Positions 46,614 through 55,451 of a DNA stretch of 64,000 nt are shown here, one piece after another. The DNA is from Methylovorus mays. Its GTDB lineage: Bacteria > Pseudomonadota > Gammaproteobacteria > Burkholderiales > Methylophilaceae. The notes beneath the pieces are model-generated. The model saw nothing but the letters and a program-made list of their open reading frames with translations. It was not told the DNA's origin and searched no databases. How positions within the stretch are numbered: position 1 is the stretch's first letter; each line of letters begins with the position of its first letter. Both the position numbers and the translations under genes were made by a program. The stretch lies in NCBI RefSeq assembly GCF_020531915.1, contig NZ_JAJAVG010000008.1:620001-684000 (forward strand), in the 5' to 3' direction.

Positions 46614-47930
46614 ATGCTGACCGATGTATTACTGATTATTTTTGCCGGATTGCTGGTGTTGTTAAACGGATTTTTTGTGGCCGCAGAGTTCGGCCTCGTC
46701 AAACTCCGTGCAACCCGCGTGCGCGCCATGGCCAAGACCTATGGCTGGCGCGGCCGCATACTTACTCGCGTGCATGGGCAGCTGGATGCCTATCTCTCGG
46801 CATGTCAGCTGGGCATCACCCTGGCCTCGCTGGGACTGGGCTGGGTAGGCGAACCAGCGTTTGCCGAGCTGCTTACGCCATTGCTGCAGGCAGCAGGCAT
46901 TGAGAGCCCGCGTATTGTCCATCTGGTGGCATTCTCGCTGGCGTTCTTCATTATTTCCTTCCTGCATATCGTGGTGGGCGAGCTGGTGCCCAAATCACTG
47001 GCGATTCGCTCTGCCGAAAAGATCGGTCTGTGGACGGCACCTGCGCTGTATGGGTTTTACTGGGTCATGTACCCCGCAATCTGGATACTCAACCACAGCG
47101 CCAATCTGGTATTGGGTGTGCTGGGGCTGCAAAGCGCAACCTCGCACGACTCGCATTACTCGGCGGATGAGCTCAAGGTCATCCTGCGCAGCTCGCGCGC
47201 TGACGATAAATTCAGCCGTAGCGAGTGGCGCGTGCTGGCACAGGCCATCGACTTCCGCGAGCTGGATGTCGCGGATGTAATGCGCCCGTTCCACGAAGCC
47301 GTGGTATTGCATGAAGGCGACAGCCTGGAGACCAATCTGCAAAAAATCGTGCAACAGCGCTACAGCCGCTACCCCTACATGGAAACCTCCGGTGAGGTCA
47401 TCGGCATCATCCACCTGAAAGACCTGTTTGTCGCCCAGCACAAAGGCCGCCTGGACGATATAGAAGACCTGGTACGGCCGATTGCCATGGTGTCACCAGA
47501 ACTGCCGGCGACGGAGCTTTTCAGACGCTTTCAGCAGGGCGCACCGCACTTTACCGTGGTAGGTTATGAGGGCAGCCCGCCGGTCGGCTTTGTCACGCTG
47601 GACAACCTGCTCAGTGCACTGGTCGGCGAAATACGCGATGAATTCAGGCAATCGCTCAGCGAGTGGACAAAACTCGATGATGGCTCGTTACTGGGCAAAG
47701 CCAGCCTGCCGATTCCAACGCTGGAACGTACGCTGGGGATTGATATAGATTCCAACGCGGCGGATAGCGTCGGCGGACTCATCCTGTGGAAACTTGGGGA
47801 TTTGCCCGAGGAAGGACAAAAGATCGAGTTCGACCAGTTCAGCATTGTGGTCAAAAAGATGGTGGGGCCACGCATATTGCTGGTGCGGGTGTACCCCAAA
47901 TTTGATGATGAGCTGGGACTGGGTGGCTAA
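46614..47930 (+). CDS. CNNM/CorC-family membrane protein (DUF21, CBS, CorC_HlyC)
   Basis: This 438-residue membrane protein has three to four helices in its N-terminal DUF21 domain (about 1-195; VLLIIFAGLLVLLNGFFVAA, SLGLGWVGEPAFAELL). A pair of CBS domains follows (about 215-335) with VADVMRPFHEAVVL, then a C-terminal CorC_HlyC domain. It belongs to the hemolysin/CNNM class linked to Mg2+ or Co2+ homeostasis. It is followed by a strong bidirectional terminator and the convergent cold-shock gene. Confidence 0.93.
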   Translation: MLTDVLLIIFAGLLVLLNGFFVAAEFGLVKLRATRVRAMAKTYGWRGRILTRVHGQLDAYLSACQLGITLASLGLGWVGEPAFAELLTPLLQAAGIESPRIVHLVAFSLAFFIISFLHIVVGELVPKSLAIRSAEKIGLWTAPALYGFYWVMYPAIWILNHSANLVLGVLGLQSATSHDSHYSADELKVILRSSRADDKFSRSEWRVLAQAIDFRELDVADVMRPFHEAVVLHEGDSLETNLQKIVQQRYSRYPYMETSGEVIGIIHLKDLFVAQHKGRLDDIEDLVRPIAMVSPELPATELFRRFQQGAPHFTVVGYEGSPPVGFVTLDNLLSALVGEIRDEFRQSLSEWTKLDDGSLLGKASLPIPTLERTLGIDIDSNAADSVGGLILWKLGDLPEEGQKIEFDQFSIVVKKMVGPRILLVRVYPKFDDELGLGG

Positions 47931-47988
47931 CGGGAATAAGCTTTGGAAACAGCTGTCAAAACTTTGGCGTGACAAACAGCAGGCAATA

Positions 47989-48015
47989 AAAAACGGAGCA
48001 CTAGGCTCCGTTTTT
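47989..48015. terminator. Bidirectional intrinsic terminator between CorC-like gene and csp
   Basis: AAAAACGGAGC and GCTCCGTTTTT form perfect 11-bp arms around a five-base loop, giving T runs on both strands. It sits 58 bases after the plus-strand CorC-like stop and 21 bases after the minus-strand cold-shock gene stop, so it can end both. Confidence 0.9.
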
Positions 48016-48036
48016 CACATCAAACCTAATACAGGA

Positions 48037-48240
48037 TTAGGCTTTTTGAATGTTCGATGCTTGCTTGCCTTTAGGGCCATCGATGACTTCGAAAGAAACG
48101 CGATCGTTGTCTTTCAGGCTCTTATAGCCGGTGTCGGCAATTGCCGAGTAGTGCGCGAACAGATCGCTGCCACCGTCATCGGGAGTAATAAAGCCGAAGC
48201 CTTTAGAATCATTGAACCACTTCACAATACCTGTTGCCAT
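48037..48240 (-). CDS. Cold-shock domain protein (CspA family)
   Basis: This 67-residue single cold-shock domain binds single-stranded RNA and DNA, often acting as an RNA chaperone. RNP1-like [11 protein letters not shown] and RNP2-like DLFAHYSAI are intact, and the length is standard. The gene lies downstream of infA on the same strand with about 170 A/T-rich bases between them, and ends at the bidirectional terminator. Cold induction through the long leader is plausible but not shown. Confidence 0.96.
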   Translation of the reverse strand: MATGIVKWFNDSKGFGFITPDDGGSDLFAHYSAIADTGYKSLKDNDRVSFEVIDGPKGKQASNIQKA

Positions 48241-48409
48241 TTTGATACTTTCTAACTAAAAGGGAGGCTCCCCGAAAGTTTGAATAAAAACCATATAAAA
48301 CAAATTATTAATTCTTAATTACAAACGCCTGAAAAAGGTTTTACGCAGTAATCAGCACCCTGTCAATCAATATTTAAATTTATTTGCTTGGGCGCGAATC
48401 AAAAACAGC

Positions 48410-48667
48410 TCAATAAGTACGACGGCGGGGCACGAATGCACCACGGTTTTCAATGTGGCGAAAGGTGATACGGCCCTTGCTGACGTCATAAGGCGACAGC
48501 TCCAGCGTGACCTTATCGCCTGCCAGAATGCGGATATTGTTCTTGCGCATCTTGCCGGCAGTGTAGGCCACCAGTTTGTGACCATTTTCCAGAGTGACCA
48601 GGAAACGGGAATCCGGCAGGATTTCGGCAACTACGCCGCTCATTTCAATTAGTTCTTCTTTTGCCAT
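48410..48667 (-). CDS. infA: Translation initiation factor IF-1, C-terminally extended
   Basis: The 85-residue product is an S1/OB-fold IF-1 that binds the ribosomal A site. The core ([53 protein letters not shown]) is complete. A C-terminal extension ([14 protein letters not shown]) adds about 13 residues to the usual ~72. Betaproteobacteria often carry such long IF-1 paralogues in addition to the ribosomal-operon copy, so this is probably a second IF-1. A dyad lies about 44 bases upstream of its start. Confidence 0.93.
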   Translation of the reverse strand: MAKEELIEMSGVVAEILPDSRFLVTLENGHKLVAYTAGKMRKNNIRILAGDKVTLELSPYDVSKGRITFRHIENRGAFVPRRRTY

Positions 48668-48988
48668 CGCTGACCCATCCTTTTAGTAAATTAAAGTTCG
48701 TGTTGTGAAAATGTTGTCGACCGATACAACATCCGGGACAAACACGCGAGGCAAGAAAGCGAAGACATGTGCACCAGAAATGGCAACGCACAAGGAAGAC
48801 TATTTTTTACCAAGTGCAGCACTATGCGCCAAGTTGACTACTTAAGCAATGAAAAAAGCCATGACAGCCTCCAATAATCAGCAGCTTAGCCGCATAAACC
48901 CTAGATGGGCATGGGGTTTACAGTCAGCTTGCGCTAGAATGACGGCTGGATTATTTGCCGGGCTGATTTCCGGCGTTCACTTGAATAA
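48668..48988. other. 321-bp intergenic region upstream of infA
   Basis: It holds the infA promoter (minus strand) and the promoter of the plus-strand gene at 48989. A perfect 7-bp dyad, ATGTTGT / ACAACAT with an 8-base spacer, lies at 48711-48732. It would be in the infA leader or promoter. I see no ORF with a ribosome-binding site and no terminator. Confidence 0.55.
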
Positions 48989-49396
48989 ATGATGCCTGCC
49001 ATGCGAAAAGAAACCTTTATCTTCCTGTCCAGTTCGGCCGTGGTCCTGATTATCATCGGCATCATGCTGGAGCTGGGTGTTGCTCAGCAACGCGCATCCA
49101 TTATCACCACACGCTACGCCCACTGCGAAGAAGCGCCTTCACTTCCGGGCACGCCCTCGAGCGAGGGTTGCCAGCTTCATGTTAAGGACTACACCAAGAA
49201 TGGCGATCTGCTGGTTTTTCTGGACCAGAACAACCAGCAGGGCATGTTGCCCATCACTGCCGTCAAGTCCATTGTGGCGCAAGCTGCACCACCATTCAGC
49301 ATTTTCCGCAACATCTACCTGCTGATCGGCTTGCTATTGCTGCCCCTCAGCCTCGTGCTATACCGTCTGAGCAAACGTTCCCAGCCCATCGCCTGA
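48989..49396 (+). CDS. Small membrane protein with two helices, unknown function
   Basis: This 135-residue protein has one N-terminal helix (FIFLSSSAVVLIIIGIMLEL) and one C-terminal helix (NIYLLIGLLLLPLSLVLYRL). Between them lies a ~65-residue extracytoplasmic loop containing two Cys and a beta-rich segment (DYTKNGDLLVFLDQNNQQG). The layout resembles DUF3592-type proteins, but the match is uncertain. No clear ribosome-binding site is seen, and MRKETF four codons downstream is an alternative start. Neighbouring genes give no functional clue. Confidence 0.6.
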   Translation: MMPAMRKETFIFLSSSAVVLIIIGIMLELGVAQQRASIITTRYAHCEEAPSLPGTPSSEGCQLHVKDYTKNGDLLVFLDQNNQQGMLPITAVKSIVAQAAPPFSIFRNIYLLIGLLLLPLSLVLYRLSKRSQPIA

Positions 49397-49559
49397 TACC
49401 CTTAAGAGCATGGAGGACGGCACTCCTGCCGTATCAGGCCTTCTCATTTCTCCCACTGCAAAACAGCTTTAACCTGGTTGTCATCAATCTGGCACAAAGT
49501 CTGCTTATGATTCAAGTGTCATCCACGTTTAAGCAATGTTCAGTTAGGAAGGAGTGATC

Positions 49560-49820
49560 ATGATTATTACCCACACCTATAACGGCTACGAACTAAGCGC
49601 TACGTTTTACCAGAAAGCCGAACGTTACTACCCCTCTGTCAGCATCATCGCACTGCACGACGACAAGCGCAGCTCTGTCATGGCCCCCCCATGCCCAGGC
49701 AACGGCTTTGGCAACAAGGACGACGCCTTGATGCTGGGCATCGGTTTTGCACGCGATGCGGTCGATGGCAAGATCAAGAACTTTTGCATGGAAAGTCTGC
49801 AATTCAAAAAATCTGCCTGA
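49560..49820 (+). CDS. Small hypothetical protein, 86 residues
   Basis: AAGGAG lies five bases before the ATG at 49560, one of the best ribosome-binding sites in the window. An in-frame GTG two codons earlier overlaps that site. The protein is soluble, with no signal peptide and a mixed beta-type composition (ITHTYNGYELSATFYQKAER). I do not recognise a family. A good intrinsic terminator (49897-49923) follows the gene, indicating a short, independently transcribed unit. Confidence 0.65.
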   Translation: MIITHTYNGYELSATFYQKAERYYPSVSIIALHDDKRSSVMAPPCPGNGFGNKDDALMLGIGFARDAVDGKIKNFCMESLQFKKSA

Positions 49821-49896
49821 TTACCGATCTTCGCCCTTTTCCTTGCGACACCTCCGTCGCTGGCTAACGACGGCCACAATAAAATCTCAACTCGCT

Positions 49897-49923
49897 GGCT
49901 GCCTAGGGCAGTCTTTATTTTTT
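49897..49923 (+). terminator. Intrinsic terminator after the 86-residue protein gene
   Basis: GGCTGCC / GGCAGTC pair as a seven-base stem (one G-U pair) around a three-base loop. TTTATTTTTT follows on the plus strand, 77 bases after the stop codon. Confidence 0.8.
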
Positions 49924-50044
49924 CACTTTAACGATCACGCCTAAGTTAGCATTTTGTAACATTTTTACACACGCTCGAAAAAACTCTTACAAAGCGTTAC
50001 ACCGCTGTCATCGTTAAGCAATAACCACCCGCTATGATGCATAC

Positions 50045-50187
50045 ATGGTTTCTGCTGGTTAAGCATCCAGCAGAAACTGGCTGATCTGGCTACGTCATCC
50101 AAACTGACTACAGATCACCCTGATTGCTTATCTCTCTCTTCAAGTTGTTTGTTCCACGCCTCCGCCCGGGTTCCCGGGCATTTTTTT
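50045..50187 (+). ncRNA. Candidate structured small RNA with its own terminator
   Basis: Between two gene boundaries lies a region with three stem-loops in series. The first, GTTTCTGCTGG / CCAGCAGAAAC (50048-50077), has perfect 11-bp arms and an 8-base loop. The second is GATCTG ... CAGATC (50081-50114) with an inner GTCA / TGAC. The third is a terminator. A TATGAT hexamer at 50033-50038 would place the start near 50045; its -35 is poor. No ORF is credible here. Because a terminator closes the upstream gene at 49923, this would be a separate transcript of about 140 nt. Confidence 0.5.
50164..50187 (+). terminator. Strong intrinsic terminator
   Basis: GCCCGGG and CCCGGGC form a perfect 7-bp G/C stem around a two-base loop, followed by A and seven T on the plus strand. 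It ends the small-RNA candidate and lies upstream of the AraC gene. Confidence 0.9.
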
Positions 50188-50225
50188 GCCTGTCGTTCGC
50201 GGAACGAGCCAGGTTCACAATGAAG

Positions 50226-50255
50226 TTCACATCCTTAAATGGGTCTGTTTATAAT
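50226..50255 (+). promoter_or_regulatory. Candidate sigma-70 promoter of the AraC-type gene
   Basis: TATAAT at 50250-50255 lies 18 bases after TTCACA (50226-50231, one mismatch from TTGACA). Transcription would begin near 50262, a few bases after the ATG at 50258, so that ATG would not be in the transcript. GTTCACA is repeated at 50213 and 50225. Confidence 0.5.
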
Positions 50256-50396
50256 TAATGCCGTTCATCACCCTGGATTCCCATCATCAGCTCGCTCCCC
50301 GATCACATTTGGAAGACTCTGGCACTCAGTGCGGACCCCGATACTTCTGATCGGCCAGTAGTCGCTCTCAGCGTCAATCACGCCAAAGGGCAGCAT

Positions 50397-51092
50397 GTGG
50401 AAACGCATTCCCACGAGCGCGGGCAATTGATGTTCGTTGTCTCGGGCAGTATGCGTATTACGACAAACGAAGGGGCATGGATTACCCCACCGGGGCGGGC
50501 ATTCTGGGTTCCAGCAGGTATTCTGCACAGTGTGGTTTACCCGCAACCCGCCCGTCTGCACACGGCCTATATCCGCCATGATCTGCTGGAAAGCCTGCCC
50601 GCCAGCTGTCGGGTGCTCAAGCTTTCGCCCTTATTGCGCGAACTGGTAATCCGGGCCGCGGCTTCGGGATGGGAATATACGGACGACAGCCCACAGGCTC
50701 GGATGATGCAGGTGCTGATAGACCAGATCGCTCAGGAAAAAGAAGCGCCGCTGTTTTTACCGGAAGCACGCGATCATCGCGTACGCCGTGTCACACAGGC
50801 CTTGCATGAAAACCCGGGCGACACGCGCCCTCTTGAGCAATGGTGTCATCTGGCCGGGGCCAGCTCGCGCACGCTGTCACGCCTCTTCATGCAAGATACC
50901 GGCATGACCTTCACGGCCTGGCGCCAGCAGCTATGCCTGATCAGTGCGGTTGAGCTGCTGATGGAAGGGCAGAGCGTCACCCAGATTGCACTGCGACTTG
51001 GCTACGCAAGCACTGGCAGCTTTACCAGCATGTTCAGCCGTGTCATGGGCACCCCACCCACGGCTTACCTCAATCGCTGGGAACAGGCCTAG
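50397..51092 (+). CDS. AraC-family regulator with N-terminal cupin, 5' end uncertain
   Basis: The listed start is a GTG at 50397 with AAGGG six bases upstream, giving 231 residues. The cupin-like sensor (HSHERGQLMFVVSGSM, WVPAGILHSVVY) precedes two helix-turn-helix motifs (EQWCHLAGASSRTLSRLFM and VTQIALRLGYASTGSFTSMF). The same frame stays open back to the TAA at 50256-50258 and encodes plausible family sequence (DTSDRPVVALSVNHAKGQH) but holds no ATG, GTG or TTG. The nearest ATG (50258) is in another frame and would join after loss of one C at 50297-50300. Convergent with the adaptor gene, overlapping four bases. The target is unknown. Confidence 0.8.
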   Translation: METHSHERGQLMFVVSGSMRITTNEGAWITPPGRAFWVPAGILHSVVYPQPARLHTAYIRHDLLESLPASCRVLKLSPLLRELVIRAAASGWEYTDDSPQARMMQVLIDQIAQEKEAPLFLPEARDHRVRRVTQALHENPGDTRPLEQWCHLAGASSRTLSRLFMQDTGMTFTAWRQQLCLISAVELLMEGQSVTQIALRLGYASTGSFTSMFSRVMGTPPTAYLNRWEQA

Positions 51093-52258
51093 CCCGCTTT
51101 CTTTTCGGATGCAGCTGCATCCTGCTTGATCAGCACCTTGGTGCCATCAGCAATGCCATCCGGCGGGTTATCGATGATACGGTCTGTCGCCGATATGCCA
51201 TCACTGAGTTCCAACGCACTGCCTAAATCACGGGCGACGGTAATCGCTTTGCGCTTAACGGTGCCATCGTCACCTACCACAGCGACCTGCATGCCTTTTG
51301 CATCAAAAATCAGGGCACTCGCGGGGATACTGAGCCGGGATGCCTGACCTTGCAGGTTAAAGCTGACGCGGGCATAACTGCCCGGCAACAGCTTGCCGTC
51401 GGCGTTGTTCAGGCTGAGTTGCATCAGACTGGTGCCAGAGCTGGCATCCACTGATTGTGAAGCAGACACCACTTTTGCCTGAAATACCTGGCCTGGCTGC
51501 TCCGGCACCGTAACATCGGCAGAATCACCCGGCTTTATACTGCCAAGATAAGCCTGCGGCACACTGACATACAGGCGCAGGCGACGATTGTCAGACACCA
51601 CAAACAACGCAGGCCCGGTGCCGCTTCCGACATTGATCAGTGCGCCGGTATCGGTATTCCGCGAGGTCACCACACCATCAAACGGGGCCACAATCCGCGC
51701 AAATGCCTTGGTCGCCACCAGGCGATCGAGATTGGCCTGTGCCGATTGCAACAGCGCCTGTTTGGCGGCGTAGTCACCTACCTTTTCGTCGACTTCCTGA
51801 TGCGATACCGAATTGGTATCAAGCAAGGATTGCAGTCGCTTGGCCGTAATCGCTGCAAGGTCAACATTCGCCTTGGCGGTTGCCACTTCTGCACGCGCCT
51901 GCAGCAACTGCTGATCCAGATCCGGCGTTTCAATTTCCGCAATCAGTTGCCCGGTCTTCACGGGAGTGCCTATATCGGCCTTCCATGATTTGAGATAACC
52001 ACTGACACGCGCATACAGCGGTGCTGTAGCAAAAGCCTCAAACCGTCCGGGCAATTCCAGAGGCTTGCCTCCCGTGATTTCGGTAGCGTTAATCACGCTG
52101 ACTGAAATCGCCGCCTGCTGCTCGGTCCAGCTCTTGAGCGTGCGTGTGTTCTGGGCACGGGCGGTAATTCCAACGATTAATACGCCCAGCAATACGACGC
52201 CGACAATGACGGCGCCTATGCGTAATGAGGGTGGCGTCTTATGAGTTTCAGATGACAT
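51089..52258 (-). CDS. RND efflux periplasmic adaptor (second system)
   Basis: This ~389-residue membrane-fusion protein starts at 52258, where GGAGA lies five bases before the ATG; an in-frame ATG at 52270 lacks this. A membrane anchor or signal (IGAVIVGVVLLGVLIVGITA) is followed by lipoyl, hairpin and barrel domains (LYARVSGYLKSWKADIGTPV, IVAPFDGVVTSRNTDTGALI). It lacks a lipobox. The pump gene stop (52248) overlaps this start, so pump and adaptor are translationally coupled in the order pump then adaptor, the reverse of the first efflux operon. No outer-membrane channel gene is adjacent. Confidence 0.94.
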   Translation of the reverse strand: MSSETHKTPPSLRIGAVIVGVVLLGVLIVGITARAQNTRTLKSWTEQQAAISVSVINATEITGGKPLELPGRFEAFATAPLYARVSGYLKSWKADIGTPVKTGQLIAEIETPDLDQQLLQARAEVATAKANVDLAAITAKRLQSLLDTNSVSHQEVDEKVGDYAAKQALLQSAQANLDRLVATKAFARIVAPFDGVVTSRNTDTGALINVGSGTGPALFVVSDNRRLRLYVSVPQAYLGSIKPGDSADVTVPEQPGQVFQAKVVSASQSVDASSGTSLMQLSLNNADGKLLPGSYARVSFNLQGQASRLSIPASALIFDAKGMQVAVVGDDGTVKRKAITVARDLGSALELSDGISATDRIIDNPPDGIADGTKVLIKQDAAASEKKAG

Positions 52259-55200
52259 GCGGCTCTCCATTTACATGTGCCTGGGACGCAGCAGGTTTAA
52301 AGCGTGCGTGCACCATGCTAAATACGACAGGTACAAAAATCAGTGTGGTGACCGTGGCAAACAGCAGCCCACCAATCACGGCACGGCCCAGCGGCGCATT
52401 CTGCTCGCCGCCTTCTCCAAGGCCCAGGGCCATGGGGGCCATGCCTATCATCATCGCCAATGCGGTCATCAGCACCGGACGGAATCGTACAAAACCTGCC
52501 TCCAGGGCCGCTGCCGTGGCATCGCCCAGCACCTCCAGGCGCTCGCGGGCAAAGCTGATCACCAGCACACTATTGGCCGTGGCGACCCCCATGCACATGA
52601 TCGCCCCAGTCAGCGCCGGAACAGACAAGGGCGTAAAGGTCGCAAACAGCATCCAGATAATGCCGGCGATCGCCGCTGGCAAAGCGCTGACAATCACGAA
52701 TGGATCGCTCCACGACTGGAAGTTGACCACGATCAGCAGATAAATCAGCACGATAGCGCCCAACAGACCGAACAGCAGCCCGTTGAATGAGCGCTCCATG
52801 GTCTGCACCTGGCCCATCAGCGCCACGGTGCTGCCTTTGGGCACATCCTGCGCGGTCTCATCCAATATCTTGCGGATATCGGCGGCCACGGCGCCCAGGT
52901 CTCTATCCTGTGTGCTGGCATGCACCTGGATCATGGGCTGGATATCGTACTGGCTGACGATGGCATTGGCCCGATCGCGGGTAAAGGTGGCTACACCGCC
53001 CAATATCGGCGTGACTTCACTCGCACTGCCGCTCATGGGCAGGTTTTCCAGCTTGGAAAGCGAATTCATCTGGTACTGCGGCGTCTGCATCACAATCGGG
53101 TACGACACGCCATTGGCAGGATTAAGCCAATAGGTAGGCGCCACCTGGCTGCTGCCGGCCAGATTGACGATGACGTTATTGGTGACATCGCGCGTGGTCA
53201 ATCCAAGCTCTTGCGCTCGCGTGCGGTCCACATCAATCTTGAACACCGGACTGCTACGTGACTGCTGAATGCGCGCATCGGCAATGCCAGGCACCTGACG
53301 TATGCGCTCCAGCAGCTTGTTGGCATAGTCAAAATTGGCTTCGCGGTTGGCCCCGCGAATCTGGATATCCACTGGTGCTGGCGAACCAAAATTCAGGATC
53401 TGGCTGACGATGTCGGCAGGCGGGAAGGAAAAGGTGGTGCCCGGGAATTGCCGTGGCAAGCGCTCACGCAAGGCTTTCACATAGTCCGCCGTTGGCTGGT
53501 GGCCTTCTGCCAGCGCAATCTGGATATCACCATCCTGCGCGCCAATGATGCCGGTGTTGTTGTAGGTCAGGTTGATCGAGCTGATCGGCTGGCCAATGTT
53601 ATCCACCATGGTCACAATCTCGTGCGCGGGAATCACCTCGCGGATCGCCGCCTGAATCTCTGCAAACTGCGCAGCGGTTTCCTCCAGACGTGTGCCGACA
53701 GGCACGCGCACATGCATCAGTATCTGCCCGCCGTCTACCGCTGGAAAGAAGTTGCGGCCGAGGAAAGGCACCAGCGCAAATGACAGCATGACAAAAGCCA
53801 TAAAGCCAATGACGAACTTCTTGCGGTTACGCATGGCAACATGCAACCAGCCGTGATAGCCCTCGCGCACGCGCTCGAAGCGCTCCTCAAAACCACGCTG
53901 AAACCTGACCAGCGGATTGCGGGATGGTGGCATGGTGGCATGCGTACCGTGCAAATCTGTATGGGGCGCATGCGGCTTGAGCAGGTACTTGGCCATGGTG
54001 GGCACCAGCGTACGTGACAAGATGAACGAGCTGACCATGGCAAAAATCACCGCCTCAGCCATGGGCACGAACAGGAAGCGTGACACCCCTTCCAGCAGGA
54101 ACATCGGCACGAAAACGATACAGATACAAAGCAGCGACACGAACGCCGGTGTCACGATCTGCGCCGCCCCATCAAGAATGGCCGGCTCCACCTGCTTGCC
54201 TTGCTCCAGATGCCAGTTGATGTTCTCGATGGTCACCGTCGCATCGTCCACCAGAATACCTACCGCCAGCGCCAGACCGCCCAGTGTCATGATATTGAGT
54301 GTCTCGCCAAAGGCATTCAGCGCAAAAATGGCGCCCAGAATGGAGAGCGGAATAGACACCGCAATAATCACGGTAGAGCGCCAGCTGCCCAGGAACAGCA
54401 GAATCATCAGGCTGGTCAGCACCGCCGCAATCGCACCTTCAAACGCCACACCCTTGACCGCAGCGCGTACAAAGATGGACTGGTCATTGATAGGCACCGC
54501 TTCGAGATTATCCGGCAAGGTCGGTTTGATTTCCTGCAAGCGGGCCTTGACCCCGGAGACAATATCCAGCGTGGACGTCGCGCCGTTTTTCAGCACCGAC
54601 ATCAGCACGGATTTAGCGCCATCCACGTGCACGATATTGCTTTGCGGCGGGTTACCATCGCGCACGGAGGCTACATCACGAATATACACTGTGGCACCAT
54701 TAACCACTTTGATCGGAAAGTTGCCAATATCATCCATGGACCCCGCGGCATTATTCAGCTGCAAGGTGTATTCCTGCACACCGATTTTCTGCGTACCGAC
54801 TGGCAAAATCAGGTTCTGGGCAGCCAGGGCATTGGCAACATCCTGCGCGGCCAGGCCACGGGCCTGCAAGGCCGTCGGATTCAAGTCGATTTGCACCTGC
54901 CGCGTCTTGCCCCCAAAGGGGTAAGGCACCGCAGCCCCCGGTACGGTCACCAGCCGCGTACGTATGGTATTCAGGCCAAGATCGCCCAGTTGCTGCTCGG
55001 ACAAGCCTTTACCGGAGAGCGCAATTTGCAGGATGGGCACCGTAGAGGCGCTGTAATTGAGGATCAGCGGTGGCGTCACGCCGGAGGGCATCTGTCGCAG
55101 AATCACCTGCGATACGGCGGTCACCTGGGCATTGGCCGTGGCGATGTTCACCCCGGGCTGGAAGAAAATCTTGACGATGCCAAAGCCGTTATACGAGTTG

Positions 55201-55451
55201 GCTTCGATGTGCTCAATGTCATTCACTGTCGTGGTGAGTACGCGCTGATACACCGTGGCGATGCGCCCTGCCATCTGATCTGGCGGCATGCCAGTGTATT
55301 GCCAGGCCACCGCAATCACCGGAATGCGAATCTCCGGGAAAATATCCGTCGGCATGCGCAGCGCAGACAGAATGCCCAGTATCAGCAGCAGGATAGCCAT
55401 CACGACAAACGTATAGGGGCGCTTAAGTGCAATCTGAACAATGCTGAACAT
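52248..55451 (-). CDS. RND transporter (second system), divergent proton-relay site
   Basis: This inner-membrane transporter of about 1067 residues starts at the ATG 55451 (MFSIVQIALKRPYTFVV). A TTG at 55463 would add four residues. TM4 has the Asp pair in GILVDDATVTIENI. In TM10, where classical drug pumps have Lys (AKNAILIVEF), this protein reads GVATANSVLVISF, replacing that Lys with Ala. Twelve helices and two large periplasmic loops are expected. The missing Lys means proton coupling, if it pumps actively, must use other residues. It is coupled to the adaptor downstream. Confidence 0.94.
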   Translation of the reverse strand: MFSIVQIALKRPYTFVVMAILLLILGILSALRMPTDIFPEIRIPVIAVAWQYTGMPPDQMAGRIATVYQRVLTTTVNDIEHIEANSYNGFGIVKIFFQPGVNIATANAQVTAVSQVILRQMPSGVTPPLILNYSASTVPILQIALSGKGLSEQQLGDLGLNTIRTRLVTVPGAAVPYPFGGKTRQVQIDLNPTALQARGLAAQDVANALAAQNLILPVGTQKIGVQEYTLQLNNAAGSMDDIGNFPIKVVNGATVYIRDVASVRDGNPPQSNIVHVDGAKSVLMSVLKNGATSTLDIVSGVKARLQEIKPTLPDNLEAVPINDQSIFVRAAVKGVAFEGAIAAVLTSLMILLFLGSWRSTVIIAVSIPLSILGAIFALNAFGETLNIMTLGGLALAVGILVDDATVTIENINWHLEQGKQVEPAILDGAAQIVTPAFVSLLCICIVFVPMFLLEGVSRFLFVPMAEAVIFAMVSSFILSRTLVPTMAKYLLKPHAPHTDLHGTHATMPPSRNPLVRFQRGFEERFERVREGYHGWLHVAMRNRKKFVIGFMAFVMLSFALVPFLGRNFFPAVDGGQILMHVRVPVGTRLEETAAQFAEIQAAIREVIPAHEIVTMVDNIGQPISSINLTYNNTGIIGAQDGDIQIALAEGHQPTADYVKALRERLPRQFPGTTFSFPPADIVSQILNFGSPAPVDIQIRGANREANFDYANKLLERIRQVPGIADARIQQSRSSPVFKIDVDRTRAQELGLTTRDVTNNVIVNLAGSSQVAPTYWLNPANGVSYPIVMQTPQYQMNSLSKLENLPMSGSASEVTPILGGVATFTRDRANAIVSQYDIQPMIQVHASTQDRDLGAVAADIRKILDETAQDVPKGSTVALMGQVQTMERSFNGLLFGLLGAIVLIYLLIVVNFQSWSDPFVIVSALPAAIAGIIWMLFATFTPLSVPALTGAIMCMGVATANSVLVISFARERLEVLGDATAAALEAGFVRFRPVLMTALAMMIGMAPMALGLGEGGEQNAPLGRAVIGGLLFATVTTLIFVPVVFSMVHARFKPAASQAHVNGEPHVI

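Noticed and set aside
49821-50044. Additional small ORF between the 86-residue gene and the small-RNA candidate
   Set aside because: Frames are short, A/T rich and lack ribosome-binding sites; a terminator occupies part of the interval.
50258-50350. ATG at 50258 as a separate small gene
   Set aside because: The frame is only about 30 codons (ends after CGPRYF), lies just upstream of the predicted transcription start, and shows no ribosome-binding site.
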